Part shown: positions 31,801-41,279 of the stretch, one piece after another
How positions within the stretch are numbered: position 1 is the first letter of the stretch
How the letters are laid out: each line of letters begins with the position of its first letter
The notes under the pieces: generated by a model
The model's input: only the letters and a program-made list of their open reading frames with translations
Told to the model about the DNA's origin: nothing
The model's database searches: none
Position numbers and translations under genes: made by a program
Assembly (NCBI GenBank): GCA_900618795.1
Contig: UYJD01000001.1
Span: forward strand, 2,943,192-3,005,137
DNA: 61,946 nt
Direction: 5' to 3'
Source: Cyanodermella asteris
Taxonomy: Eukaryota; Ascomycota; Lecanoromycetes; Ostropales; Stictidaceae

Positions 31801-31884
31801 CGGGTAAACCTGGTCATCGGTCCCTGTCGCGCTCACGAAGTTGAATAAACCTGCAACGATCGCAGCCTGATGTAATGGTCTCAT
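28807..31884 (-). CDS. Secreted GH106-type alpha-L-rhamnosidase
   Basis: About 1,025 residues, intronless. Translation most likely starts at the ATG read from 31884, which opens a signal peptide (MRPLHQAAIVAGLFNFVSATG). An upstream frame to 31938 adds 18 residues without improving it. The mature N-terminus RPRFRYWVPD...GSKGAGGVEILGYYLYG matches the start of GH106 rhamnosidases, where the (beta/alpha)8 barrel begins with a W-rich strand and a GxGGVEI motif. A later HGMPYSGDYP segment is also characteristic. The last 200 residues form a beta-rich domain resembling the galactose-binding-like module of such enzymes. More than 25 N-glycosylation sequons fit secretion. Expected role: release of rhamnose from pectin (rhamnogalacturonan) or plant glycosides. 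I assign the family from remembered motifs, without a search. Confidence 0.78.
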   Translation of the reverse strand: MRPLHQAAIVAGLFNFVSATGTDDQVYPPLNQGTFSDPAANFRPRFRYWVPDASINLTHLAYDIADAGSKGAGGVEILGYYLYGDIGYGGTNGAPVQVDWTKYGWGTQSWRDVQDTALKATRDNGMIIDFTIGPNQGAGVPAKVDSDGLLWDLTGFNMTLTNGSFDDVLPGWGTGPLVSVSTGLVTSTVNQSYPYFMYGEETTNYAIFSTLKTDTLQEVTKRVTDDGHLTFQAPANATSGNYTLFAYYLVHSEFRECGSPEEVQAVVPQSPVENYVQNGSWLVDHFSSTGAQVVIDFWEEYLLNGSDTKEILKEVGNYLWEDSMEFGQAIYMFWTPNLPKTFLGNRGYSINKYLPLFFHESTSLQPQPFYITDETENGASHVADYRQTLSELYGEYLQTLTGWANSLGVQFSAQVAYNLPMDMLQTMPIVNGPEIESLGLQHDIDWYRQAAGPSFLAGKRIVSSELGANRNEAYQQTLPEMLWDIKRSIPGSVNNFILHGMPYSGDYPNTTWPSFTTFVYQFSSMHGRHEPAWDSYKDFLDYTARLQYLYQSGTPKIDLALYLKDVDFRAFSDRYGPGFHVPFAPNDLEAAGFTWHYIGPDNFAFPNAFVNDSLLAPDAQSFKALIVRGNDTMTVFGAQKIREYAIQGLPVVFSGGIPSNVSGYHPNASSYINSTFTSILSLPNVHQAGYDGLADSLISLGITPRTGVHSNTTQGWFTQWRNDKEKNVDYVYVYNDGTMMTLGAGYSEGNVTVETTGTPYWYDTWTGEISPVLIYSQSSNATTIPVQLKGNQTVVVGFEHKNVSQSYVNSTSHHYYTTNTSILVTADDSSATLPLSNGSLISLTPPSTSAITLGPWSLVIEAWSAPSNVADIATAASKTNFTSLTLPTLVPWSEISSSLQNVSGRGYYSTSFSWPSNNGTTNSSSPTGALLDLGAIFHTAKVTVNGTPLPPLDVSWPRTDIGAYLKEGQNVVEVVVATPLGNVLRSGWSELLTSGKVPQSDPPALAPYGLVKDVRIVPYVEHKLS

Positions 31885-32899
31885 CTTGATCAGTGTCTGA
31901 ACAATAGATTCGTGACAATAAGACCAGTCGCAGCTCACCAGATTGTCAGGCCATCATAGGCTATATACCGCCGACAGACAAGCAGAACTTGCCATCCATC
32001 AGAAGTAACATTACGCCGGCAGGAAGACCTGGCAAGTATCGAGCTCACTTCACATAGCGAAAAGCAAGATCTGCTGAGATGCTTCTAAGTGAATACGGAG
32101 CAAACTGCAGGGTAGTGAGCTCCAGCTCCGCAGAGACTTTCCTATACCCCGCAGATCGGCCTGCATGCTGCATCGACCCGCAGGAAGTTGGGGGAAGGCC
32201 GGGACGATGTGCGTTCGTTTAGTCAACATGTTACGGGGAGAGGATGTAATGAAGGAAAGGTGATGACATCCATCTCACCGAGTTTGAAGACGGATGAGCC
32301 GCCAACAATGCGGCCGCGGATATGGCAGACATGGACCTGACGTATATTGCCAGGCTCAATGGCAACAAGAACAATTGGTCCAGTACGAAGAATTAGAGCA
32401 CCGCGACGTTCCAAAAGGACCCAATACGCAAGGCCCGGAAGACCGCTTCAATGAAGGCTTCCGGTGTAACATCAGCCCGGTGCGTGGCTCCAACCGACAA
32501 TTATCTGTACACTCAAAAGGTACGAAAGGTCGTATAGCGAAGTCTACCCCAGACTTTGAGGGTCCGAATCAGAACAGCAACTGGCACCTAATTGTTGCCT
32601 AGTACTAATGGACCATGTCGTGGCTCGCATACGTCAATGTTGTCAACGTGCTTAAGCATGTTTGTGATCTGTTGCCAACCATAGACAGCATGTGTTAGCG
32701 AATTGAGCTGATCCAACTGACCAAGTGAGAGACATTCACAATATGCACGCACTCTACAGGTTGTACATGTAGCTTCCTACGCTGGCGGCGTTGATCATCA
32801 GTAAAAAAGCAGAGCACGCGTTCGTGAAAGTTGGAGCTCGTGGGCTGGCTGCCGATGTATGAAACGCTAGATGCTGTATAGACTATCTGCTTGGAGCTC
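31885..32899. other. 1-kb intergenic region, no supported gene
   Basis: Upstream of the GH106 gene (minus) and downstream of SEC62 (minus). The first half should contain the GH106 promoter. No convincing open frame. Confidence 0.45.
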
Positions 32900-34219
32900 T
32901 CAATCACTGTCATCACCCTCCTCCACAGTCGCCGGCATCACCCTCTGTGTTGCATGCCCTGTCGATGCCTCTGCGCCTGTAGCTGCCGGCGCAGCCTCCA
33001 CCACTTGAGGCTCTGCGGCTGCTGTCTTAGCCCCGGCAGCTGCCTTCTTTGCTTTCTTCTCCGCGCGTTTCTGTTTCTGTGCTGCCTTGACTGCCTTGGG
33101 GTCCTGCTACAAATCAGCGAACGCCATCAATTGCTTCAAGTGAGTGCATACCTCATGCCATGCCCACACTGGACGGAAAGAGTCAAAGAATCCAACATCC
33201 TCGAATAGATTCGGGTAGAGCCAGAGACCAGGAGGCGTTGTGAACATGGTGATGATGAACAAAATCAAACGGACGATGGCCATGCCAAAGAAGAGGCCGA
33301 TCAAACCTAATGCACCCATGCTGAGATACCAAACTCCAACTCGGAGTGTATAAGGCCACAAAGGGAACAGAACGGCAGCAAAGACACAGATAAGGATGCC
33401 AACAGCGTAGGCCTTCTGCTTCCACTGCGGCCCTTCGTAAAGCCAAACGTAATGTAGGTCTGGGTGAATATCTTGCTGTCCTTCAATCTTGACGGTCCAT
33501 AAACCCTTCGTTGCCTTCGTCTTCTTCGGCGGCTCATGTCCATGCCCCTCATGCGGATCGATTTTCGTAACGCGCAACGCGAGCAGCGACAAAGGAAGCA
33601 TCTTGAAGACTTCTGCCGATGGCTTCTCTGCAGTCACTTTCGGCAGTTGCGAGCCCTTTTTATTCGACGCCTTGGTGTATGCCTCTGATTCGATAGCACG
33701 CAACGCACGCTTGACTCGCATCATTTCTTTGCGCTGGCCGTTCAGTAGACAGGTACGCGGCTTGAGATCCTGGCTCTGAAGCCACTTTGCGAGAGCGATT
33801 GCCTGAGGGTTGGGGTCACCAGGCTGGATTGGAACTTGCTGCTGGGTTTGTTGCTGTTGCTGTTGCTGGGCTTGGGTTTGGGCTTGGGCTTGTGCTTGTG
33901 CTTGCGCCTGTGCCTGTGCCTGTGCCTGAGCCTGAGCCTGGGCTTGGGCCGGGTCTTGTCCATTTGCTTGCGCCTGTTGTGCTGCCCGCATCTGAGCCTG
34001 CTGCTGAGCGAACGCTTCGGCGCGAGCTTTGTTGATGAAGTCCGGTACCGACATACCCTGTCGTGCTGCCTCTTCTTCGATAGCTTTTCGCTGCTGTGCC
34101 TGGAACTCTTCGATTGTGAGGCCCCTTCTGTCAGCTTCCGCCTGCATCATCGCCCGCATTTGTTGCATTTGCTCCGGACTAGGCATTTGCCCCGGGCCAG
34201 GCACCGGTCCTTGTGACAT
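32900..34219 (-). CDS. SEC62: Sec62, ER post-translational translocation subunit
   Basis: Two exons, complement of 32900-33106 and 33152-34219, give 424 residues. The 45-bp intron (33107-33151) has donor GTATGC and acceptor TTGTAG. The ATG read from 34219 gives MSQGPVPGPG. Sec62 is the membrane subunit of the Sec61-Sec62-Sec63 channel complex that passes completed proteins into the ER. The conserved core is WLQSQDLKPRTCLLNGQRKE and RVKRALRAIES, then two membrane segments at about 270-290 (ILICVFAAVLFPLWPY) and about 298-330, and the post-membrane LWLYPNLFEDVGFFDSFRP. The C-terminal exon is a Lys/Ala-rich tail ending in an acidic EEGDDSD. Unusual is a long Ala-Gln dipeptide run plus poly-Gln before the conserved domain. 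Confidence 0.93.
33850..33952 (-). repeat. Hexanucleotide tract coding for Ala-Gln dipeptides and poly-Gln in SEC62
   Basis: Over a dozen alternating Ala-Gln codons followed by a glutamine run, visible on the plus strand as repeated TTGTGC, TTGGGC and TGTGCC hexamers. The repeat is in frame and lies in the cytosolic N-terminal part, between a predicted helix and the conserved Sec62 domain. Length is likely to vary among isolates. Confidence 0.85.
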
Positions 34220-34883
34220 TGTGAAAGAGTGTGATCGGGTTTGCGAGGATTTGATTGGGATATGCTTTGCGACTGAAAGTTGGAATGGCTTGAGAGTGAG
34301 TGGAGAGAGCGCCATGAAATGTTTCGACGGCCAGAAGGACAGATGCGCATCCGCAGAAGCTGACTCAGCCGATGCGTCACTCCATAGTAGAAACCACACG
34401 TGACACTTATGAGACTCCAGATACATGTATATGAAAGGATCTAGGTAGCAGGATGGATAGGTTCTTTATATTGATCGTCTGCTTGGGATAAAGTTTGATA
34501 AGCTTACTAGCTGAGCAAACAATTGAATGCCTTGCGGGCGGCTACCGGGTATTGGCTCGTCAAAGCAAGCAGCTAGCTCAGTATCCTGATATTCAGGTAA
34601 ATGCTTAGGTGTATAGCTATGTTGATGGCCAATTCCTGATCGCGAAGATTCCGACCTTATGTACTTTACCAGATAGTCCGTTATGCGTCTATTGGAATAT
34701 ATATTGGGTCACGTGTATTGAAGAATGAAAGACACCGGCTGGGAATGCTCGAAACGCTCATAATTTTTCGAAACCAGGGCTGGCGGCAAACTGAGGATGA
34801 ATCTCTTCGCTTTTCCATCAAGCCGTACCGTACCTTCCGCCTTGGAAAGTGTAAAACAGTTGCTTGCCAATGACAGCTTCTCT
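34220..34883. other. Intergenic region between IMP2 and SEC62
   Basis: About 660 bp upstream of SEC62 on the minus strand, also the 3' flank of IMP2. AT-rich centre, with CACGTG cores near both ends (about 34397 and 34712). No gene-like frame. Confidence 0.45.
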
Positions 34884-35654
34884 TCAAGTCTTCCTCGACT
34901 TTTCAATCTCTTCTTGGGTGAATTGTCTCCCAGAAAAGATCTCCACCTTCTCGGCCCCAACATCTTCCCGGACCCTATCGCTCTGCTTGTAGTCCTGCCA
35001 CCTTACCCGAGCCCACTTCGGCCAGAGACCCACAATGATCTTGCCCACGACCAAGGCCTGTGGAATGGGTCCAAAGGTATTACTGTCCATGCTAAACCTC
35101 CCCTCCGGATTATCACCCTCGACCCAAATATGCCCCGGCGGCACCAATACCACCTCGTCCTCGGGCCGCGATTCTGGTGTCTGTTCTTTTGTTTTCCTGC
35201 CCGTAATCCTAGCTCTCCTGGCACTCCCCGCAGCTGCTTTGTCTTCCCTTTTCCGGACTTCATCCCCTGGCAGGGCAACCACTCTCTTGACCGCCAACCG
35301 CTCTGGAGAATAGGGTGTGTGAAACGCAACCACATCTCCTCTGTGTAGCCGTCCTCCCTGGCGCCATTTGTTCACTAGCACCGCATCCCGCGCTGTCGTC
35401 CGGTGGTAGTCTGTGTTTAGGAAAGGTGTCATGGAGCGGCCGGATATCCACATGACTTGGAGTGTCTGGTCGGGGAGGTAGAAGAGGAGAGGTGATGATA
35501 TGGCGGTCCAGTAGAGGGACTTTACGAGCCATGAGCGCCTCAATTGGCGAAGAGAGAAGGAGATCTGGGGAATGGAGGGCAGAAAACCTCGGCGGAGAGA
35601 ATACATCATCTTGACGATTGTGAATGAGGACGGGGAGGGGCGTCGGGGTGGCAT
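34884..35654 (-). CDS. IMP2: Mitochondrial inner membrane protease subunit 2 (signal peptidase family S26)
   Basis: 256 residues, intronless. Imp1 and Imp2 form the inner-membrane peptidase that removes sorting signals from proteins entering the intermembrane space. The catalytic Ser lies in ISGRSMTPFLN (Ser74) and the Lys in RLAVKRVVALPGDEV (Lys123), both standard for type I signal peptidases. The family box GHIWVEGDN...SMDSNTFGPI is present at about 189-212. A hydrophobic segment (YWTAISSPLLFYLP, about 48-61) precedes the active site and anchors the protein. The basic N-terminus suits a mitochondrial import signal. Translation might start at Met16 or Met17 instead. The insert between Lys123 and the GDN box (about 133-165, lysine- and arginine-rich) is longer than in the yeast protein. 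I assign Imp2 rather than Imp1 from the SGRSMTPFLN form of the motif. Confidence 0.88.
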   Translation of the reverse strand: MPPRRPSPSSFTIVKMMYSLRRGFLPSIPQISFSLRQLRRSWLVKSLYWTAISSPLLFYLPDQTLQVMWISGRSMTPFLNTDYHRTTARDAVLVNKWRQGGRLHRGDVVAFHTPYSPERLAVKRVVALPGDEVRKREDKAAAGSARRARITGRKTKEQTPESRPEDEVVLVPPGHIWVEGDNPEGRFSMDSNTFGPIPQALVVGKIIVGLWPKWARVRWQDYKQSDRVREDVGAEKVEIFSGRQFTQEEIEKSRKT

Positions 35655-36333
35655 AGCGAATGAGTGTGAGTGCCTGGCCGGACGTGTAATGAGAGGCCGA
35701 TTGGTGAGCTTGCTAATACAGATTTCGAGACGGGTGAGCTTGGTTGCACGCTACTAGGCGATACCGGTCAACCGGAGCGGTCCGTTGACGAAGCTGCTGC
35801 GCGCAATCAAGCTTCTGCTTGCTATGATGAGTATGAGGCCATCGTCGTGCGTCCGTAGGCCGTACAACGATCTGAGGGGGATCGGAAGAGCGTCACGAAT
35901 TTAGACATGGGTACTGCTCGTATGAGGCCGTAAATAGCAGCTGGCGGCATAAAACGACCGGGATCAGCGGGTGCTTCAGGCCGAGGCGCGGGTGCGCAAA
36001 GCCACACAACACAACACAACACACGGCACAACACAACGAAGACAACACCCTGAATCTTCCCTCAGGTCCGAAGGGGAAGGGAGACAAGCTGAAGCTGGGC
36101 AACACGCAGCCAATGCAACGGCACGTGAGCTATATCTATACGGCACACCTGCCCGTAGCTCTATAGTTGGCCTGCCATTGCGGAGGCTCACACTACAGTC
36201 CATTCATCACTGTCCTCTACTAGCTAGGCTAAACTAATACCAAACCAGCGCTTTTGCTTTCCCGTCTCTCGTCTCTCTTACTTTTCCTTCTCTCTTCTCT
36301 TTTCCTCTCTTTTTTCTCCTCTCAGCCGCCGCA
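35655..36333. promoter_or_regulatory. Divergent promoter region between IMP2 and hexokinase-like gene
   Basis: About 680 bp with starts facing away at both ends. It contains an ACACA/ACAAC repeat at 36003-36037 and a long pyrimidine tract at about 36250-36325 that ends in CTCTCAG a few bases before the hexokinase ATG. The tract could be a core promoter element or the end of an intron in the 5' leader. Confidence 0.5.
36003..36037. repeat. ACACA/ACAAC short tandem repeat
   Basis: Repeated ACACAAC units, slightly interrupted near the middle by CACGGC, in the divergent promoter region of IMP2 and the hexokinase-like gene. Confidence 0.75.
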
Positions 36334-37928
36334 ATGGCGAGCCCGACGCCGACCCAGTCCTTCCTCGCCGCCACCATCCCAGCATTTTCCGTTCTCAAGT
36401 CCTCAGACCCCACGCGCCTCCTCTCCCTCTCCGACTCACTATGCGCCTCCTTCCGCCAGCGCTGCCACCAAGAGGGCATCTCCATGCTGCCCTCGTTCAT
36501 GTACGTGATGCCAAATGGCAGTGAATCTGGCACCTCCGTCGCCGTCGACCTCGGCGGCTCCACCCTCCGAGTCGCCGTGATCCGTCTCTACAGCCGCGCG
36601 CGGCGGACCATCGGCGCCATGACCGGAGCGCAAACCAACAACGGAATCACCACGCCGGAGGTCATTCACAAGTCGTTTGCGGACGTCAAGTGCCGAAAGA
36701 GCTGGCTTGTGAATGATTCCGTCAAAAAAATGGGCGGGCGCGAGTTCTTCGACTGGATCGTGGACCGGATCGCACAGGTGCTGGAATTGGCGGGTGAGGC
36801 GGATGGGAGGAACCTGAGTATGGGCCTGACGTGGAGTTTTCCGATACAGCAGACAAGTCTGGCGAGCGGGACGGTGGGGCAGATGGGCAAGGGGTATGAG
36901 ATGTGGAGTGAGCTTGCGCAGACAGACTTGAAGATGCATTTCGAGGATGCGTTCAATCGAAAGGGATTGAGACTCAAGATGACGGCGCTGTTGAATGACG
37001 GTGAAGCCACTCTGCTATCTCATGCACACACATCACCATCGACAAGGTTGTCACTTATCTGGGGTACGGGCGTTAATGGCGCGTTACCGTTGCCTGTTTC
37101 GGCGTTGGCAGATTTCAAGACTGCAGGCCGGCCGGTTGAGTGGAAGGAAGTTGCAAAGTCGGTCCTGGTCAATACCGAGTTTTCGATCTATGGAGCTGAT
37201 GTCCTTCCGTTTACGGATGCTGATCGTGCGCTTGATGCGGCGTCAAATGCACCTGGATTCCAGCCTCTGGAGCAAATGTCAAGTGGCAGGTATCTTGGAG
37301 AAATCGTCCGGTTGGCTCTGGTAAAAGGAGTCAATGACGGACATCTATTTCAAGGCCGAATGCCGGAGAGGCTTGACAAGCAATGGAACTTTGGAACAGA
37401 CGTCATGAGCGACTTGGAACAGTAAGCATCTCAGTTCCTAAATCCGAAACATTAGGCTAACAACACATCAGGTCAACAGGAGCTCAAGCAGGGGCTTTGT
37501 TGTCTCGAAAGTTTGGCTTCACGCTAGAACCAACTGCAGAGGAAGTGTATGCCATTCAAAGACTATGCCTGGCTGTTTCCGAAAGGGCTGCTCTCATTGT
37601 CGCCATTACCGTATTTTCACTGTGGCGACTGCAGCGCGATGCAAACCAACAGGACGACAGTGTGGCCGATCCCGTAATGCAGGCTAAAACACCAATCACG
37701 GTGTCGTATTGTGGGGCCGTTGGCGAGAAGCACTGCAGCGCAAAGCAGCGCTGTCAGCAGGTTCTTGATGTCCTGACCGAGGCTGAGCCGTTGGCAGGGG
37801 GCGAGGTCAGGCGGCGGCTTGTGCTCGAGCACGCCGATGATTCTGGGTTACTCGGTGCTGCTGTGGCGGCTGTAATGAACAAACCGGATGGTGTACATAG
37901 CCGGAACCGTTCCATTTCGAGGTTATAG
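36334..37928 (+). CDS. Atypical fungal hexokinase family protein (GlcNAc kinase / HxkC-XprF type)
   Basis: Two exons, 36334-37421 and 37472-37928, give 514 residues. The 50-bp intron has donor GTAAGC and acceptor ATCAG. The hexokinase fold is clear: phosphate loop VAVDLGGSTLRV (69-80), TWSFPIQQTS (166-175), MGKGYEM (184-190, Lys186), LLNDGEATLL (219-228, with the general-base Asp222), LIWGTGVNGAL (241-251) and NTEFSIYG (280-287, Glu282). The last exon holds a nucleotide-loop equivalent ending in DDSGLLGAAVAAV. Motifs diverge from glycolytic hexokinases: for example NDGEA replaces NDTVG, and CGA stands where a DGS-like nucleotide motif is usual. In ascomycetes such divergent members include regulatory HxkC/XprF proteins and N-acetylglucosamine kinases. 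Catalytic Asp, Lys and Glu are kept, so activity is possible. Which subtype cannot be settled here. Confidence 0.85.
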
Positions 37929-37957
37929 TCTCGATAATGAATAACACGAAGACATTC

Positions 37958-39610
37958 TCACTTCTCACCCTTGATTGCAGCGCCTGCAACTCGAGCTGCA
38001 TCAACCAGCGAGGCTTTCGTGCTGTCGTTGTTTTTGTCAATGCCACCTTGATCAGGTGCTGATGCAGAATCCGTGAGGTCGCCATCTTCCAGACCGTGAC
38101 TTCGAACGCCACTTAGCGACAGAGCTTCATCTTCTTGGCCCTCCTTGTGTTTCTTCTCCACCGGGTTTTCCATGCTTTTCACGCTGTTGGCTTTGCTCAC
38201 TTCGGCACTGCCAGGGTTTTCGTTGCGGAGACCCAAGTCTTTAGCAGTGGGTTTGACAATGTTCAGATCCTCACCCTTCCAATCAACTGGGGAAATGTCA
38301 CGAACAGGCTCACCGAGTTTGGGCTCCTCAATGACTTCAGGCTTGGCACCTTCTTCCTCGTCGAGCGCTCTCCAAACGACGGCAAGGCGATCAAAAGCCC
38401 GGACACCCTTGCGACTCGTCCCTTTGATGCCATCCATAGCATCCCACTCGATGGAGAACACGCCATCCTTGGGTGGATTGTTCACATCAGCCTTCTCAGC
38501 CGCCTGCGACAAACCCTCGAAGAATGTGTTGAACCAAACGTGAGCGACCGAGGTAACCATTGTCCAACCATATTTGGCGTAGTTCCTGCGTTCGAAATCT
38601 ATACAAACGTCGGAAGTCTCCAACGTGATGGCCTCCTGCGCCCTAAATATGACGGCCTTGCCACCGACCTCTGAATCCGATTCCTCTGAAGTCAGGGATG
38701 GCTTCTCGTTCTTTGCCTCCGATTCATCGATAAGGTTGGGCGCGGTCTGCGATCGTTTGTTCAAGACCTCAGTTGGCTCAACCTTAGCTTCGTTGCTCGA
38801 ACCTGCCAAGTCGGCTAAAAGACTTCCGTTCTGTGTACTCCCGTCCACAATCAGCCTCTCCTTCTTCTTGAACGTATGAAACGACTTGATCTTCTTGCCA
38901 TCGTCCACGAAACCTTCCACAGCTACCTTCACACCGTCTCTCAGGCCCCAAACGTGAACTTCCAAAATCTCCACCTTTCGCTCAACATATTTCTTGCCAG
39001 ACTTTGTCCACGTAGCGACGTATCCAACCCAACGTATTTGACTCGGTATACTGACACCAGCACCGAACCCCTGTCGCATGCGTCGCTGCGTGAACCTGTT
39101 CAACGCATCATCGACGCTCCATCCCTCCTGGCTGATCAAGTAGCTTGTAGCAACGGTACCACTTCTACCTTTGCCAGCCTTGCAGTGCACGACCACAGTT
39201 CGACCTTTATCCTTTGCTTCGGGGTCTCGTAACCAGTTGCGCATGCTAGCCATAATGTTTGGTACAATGTGGAACGGCGGCGGGTGGTGATCCGGCCAGG
39301 GGTAGTGATTGACCCGGTTGTACACCTCAGTATCTGGATATCCCGTTCCTTCGGCGCGAAACTCCCATATCGCCCACTCTTTTCCGTGTTTTGAATCTAA
39401 CCATTTTACAAGCGCGTCGGTGGGGTTTCGATATGCTCGTTGGGGGTATGTTGATGAAGGCCCAGAAGTAACAACAACTGATGCTGTCAGTACAAATCTC
39501 TTTGTTTGCAGGGAGTGCTTACTATTGTCTGTGACATAGCACAAGTCAAGCCCAGCTTCTGCGTGTCTTTGACGTGGGCCAGCCACAATCGATCGAAGGA
39601 GAGACGCCAT
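37958..39610 (-). CDS. TEP1: PTEN-type phosphoinositide 3-phosphatase
   Basis: Two exons, complement of 37958-39477 and 39523-39610, give 535 residues. The 45-bp intron (39478-39522) has donor GTAAGC; using acceptor ATCAG gives TDNIVVTSGPSSTYPQ, the form I expect in fungal PTENs. A nearer AG (after GACAG) also keeps frame. The ATG read from 39610 is chosen since MASLLRSIVAGPRQRH directly precedes the conserved LDLCYVTDN. The signature loop HCKAGKGRSG (127-136, Cys128 and Arg134) differs from human PTEN only by Ser for Thr. An upstream WPDHHPPP box (90-97) carries the Asp region. A C2-like domain follows (about 170-400) and then an acidic disordered tail. Expected role: removal of the 3-phosphate from PIP3 and control of development and polarity. 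Its stop is only 29 bp from the converging hexokinase stop. Confidence 0.93.
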   Translation of the reverse strand: MASLLRSIVAGPRQRHAEAGLDLCYVTDNSKHSLQTKRFVLTASVVVTSGPSSTYPQRAYRNPTDALVKWLDSKHGKEWAIWEFRAEGTGYPDTEVYNRVNHYPWPDHHPPPFHIVPNIMASMRNWLRDPEAKDKGRTVVVHCKAGKGRSGTVATSYLISQEGWSVDDALNRFTQRRMRQGFGAGVSIPSQIRWVGYVATWTKSGKKYVERKVEILEVHVWGLRDGVKVAVEGFVDDGKKIKSFHTFKKKERLIVDGSTQNGSLLADLAGSSNEAKVEPTEVLNKRSQTAPNLIDESEAKNEKPSLTSEESDSEVGGKAVIFRAQEAITLETSDVCIDFERRNYAKYGWTMVTSVAHVWFNTFFEGLSQAAEKADVNNPPKDGVFSIEWDAMDGIKGTSRKGVRAFDRLAVVWRALDEEEGAKPEVIEEPKLGEPVRDISPVDWKGEDLNIVKPTAKDLGLRNENPGSAEVSKANSVKSMENPVEKKHKEGQEDEALSLSGVRSHGLEDGDLTDSASAPDQGGIDKNNDSTKASLVDAARVAGAAIKGEK

Positions 39611-40009
39611 GCCTGTATTTTCGAACACAGATTTCAAGATCGTAGATATGAAGATGCCCATGAAAGAGAAAGTCGCTGCGTGGGAGTGTTTCGGAGACGC
39701 GGGAATGATCCGGAGTCAACAGTCGTAAATTCGGGCAATGGGCTGTGTACTTGTCAAGAGCCCGCCAGAATGGCCCGAGAAGCAAAAGAGGTGATTGAGT
39801 TGATGGGAATTTGGTCAAACAGGCTGCATCGCGGGCAGGACAATGACATCACGCGGCACGCCTACCGTTGGCCGATCGAGCCAACCAAGCTCGCCGAGTC
39901 AAGCTTTCTGCAGGGCCGCGTCGAACGCCAACCAACATCCACCTAAGTCCTGAAGTACCCTATTTCGTTCTTATCGCCAGGGGCGGTTCGAGTCTCGAGC
40001 ACGCTCGAC
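39611..40009. promoter_or_regulatory. Divergent promoter between PTEN and Gemin2-like genes
   Basis: About 400 bp shared by two genes read away from each other, so it must contain both promoters. A TATA-like element is not evident. Confidence 0.5.
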
Positions 40010-41226
40010 ATGTCGATCAAACGGAAAGCCGGTTTTGACAGCAATGGAGTCAACAAGCGCAACCGCTCCTCGGGTAGCGGCGACGCCGTCGACCTACAAT
40101 CGAGCGGCTACTCAATCCAGTCGCGTGTGGACCCGGTGACTGGTCAGCGAGGCGCGTTTCCAGGGCTCGATGAGGGTGATGCTGATGAGAGCATATTCTA
40201 TGGCCCAGCAGAGGATGGGCTGGAGTATCTACGCATGGTTCGGTAAGTCTAGAGATCCGCCCGCCGTGACATTTTGGCTAAGACCTCTTCGAATTGAGTC
40301 TACATGACTGACATGTACTTAGAGCCGAAGCGCAGACCGTTCCAAGCGTGTTGCTAGCAACCTCGTACATCCAGAATAGACATCGACAAGAAGTGGACAG
40401 TCATCGGAATGGCAATAGCAATGATATCGCTTCCGCAAGCTTTTGGTCAGACGAGGCAATCATTGCAGCGCCGACGCAAGACCACGACATTGAGTGGGAT
40501 GACGAAGAAACTATTGAGGATAAGGACCCACAGGATGCATATTACTCCGCCTTATTGGACCGTTTCAAGGCCCTCCGAGCTCGGATCTCGATGAAGCCAC
40601 CGCTCACAGATAACTCGGTTTCACCACAAATGCGTGATGCGACGGCTGAGGACTCCTTGTATAAGCAATGGTATCATGGCCTGACGAGCACTTCACCAAC
40701 ACCACAGCACGTGGCAGGACTTTCGCAGCTACAGGTCATCATGGGCCTTGAACGATTAGAGATGCTCCTGACTAAGAGGAATTTGGAATATGCTTCCTGG
40801 CGATCTAACCTAGGTACCTGGGCGTGGGCCCTGCTGGCAAAATGCAGAGATAGAAGTGAACTGGATGGTGACGACACTGGAACCGTCAGATCCTTTGCCA
40901 AAAAGGCCCAGAAACTGGAAAGGAGACTTCGAGTGATAGCGGCCAAAGGTGATTTCTATGCTGATATACAGGACGATCCGAAACCAGAGGATGACAATAT
41001 GGAAACAGACGGTGATCCCAGGTCTGCGGGGGAAACCCTCGAGACTGCCAGAGCGAGACTTCTGGGCATGATGGAGTTGAAGCAGTCTGAGTCCCACGAT
41101 CTTGATCCATCAGAACACGACTTGGATTCTTGGGAGCCTGCCCTCATGCTTTTGGACAGTATCGTGACTATTGTTGGTGAGATGTACGGGCAGCGGGATT
41201 TGCTAGAGCAGAGAGCTGCCTGGTAA
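40010..41226 (+). CDS. Gemin2/SIP1/Brr1 family spliceosomal snRNP assembly protein
   Basis: Two exons, 40010-40242 and 40323-41226, give 378 residues. The 80-bp intron has donor GTAAGT and acceptor CTTAG. The family is recognised by YLRMVRAEAQTVPSVLLA (74-91), the Gemin2 block that contacts Sm proteins, by an acidic linker, and by a C-terminal helical region with LEYASWRSNLGTWAWALLAK and RSFAKKAQKLERRLR. Gemin2 holds the Sm ring during snRNP assembly; yeast Brr1 is the counterpart. The N-terminal NKRNRS is a possible nuclear signal. The TAA stop at 41224-41226 lies inside a perfect GTAAGT donor (41223-41228). If used, it would join to a short exon after 41282 and change the last residues to about ten others, overlapping the neighbouring gene's stop. 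I keep the simple stop. Confidence 0.82.
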
Positions 41227-41279
41227 GTAGATCTTCAAACGAGTTGAGCATTCCTTGCTTCTCGGATTCGATCCTTCGG

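Noticed and set aside
39980-40000. B-box-like GGTTCGAGTCT that could mark a tRNA gene
   Set aside because: No fitting A box, acceptor stem or anticodon stem can be drawn around it.
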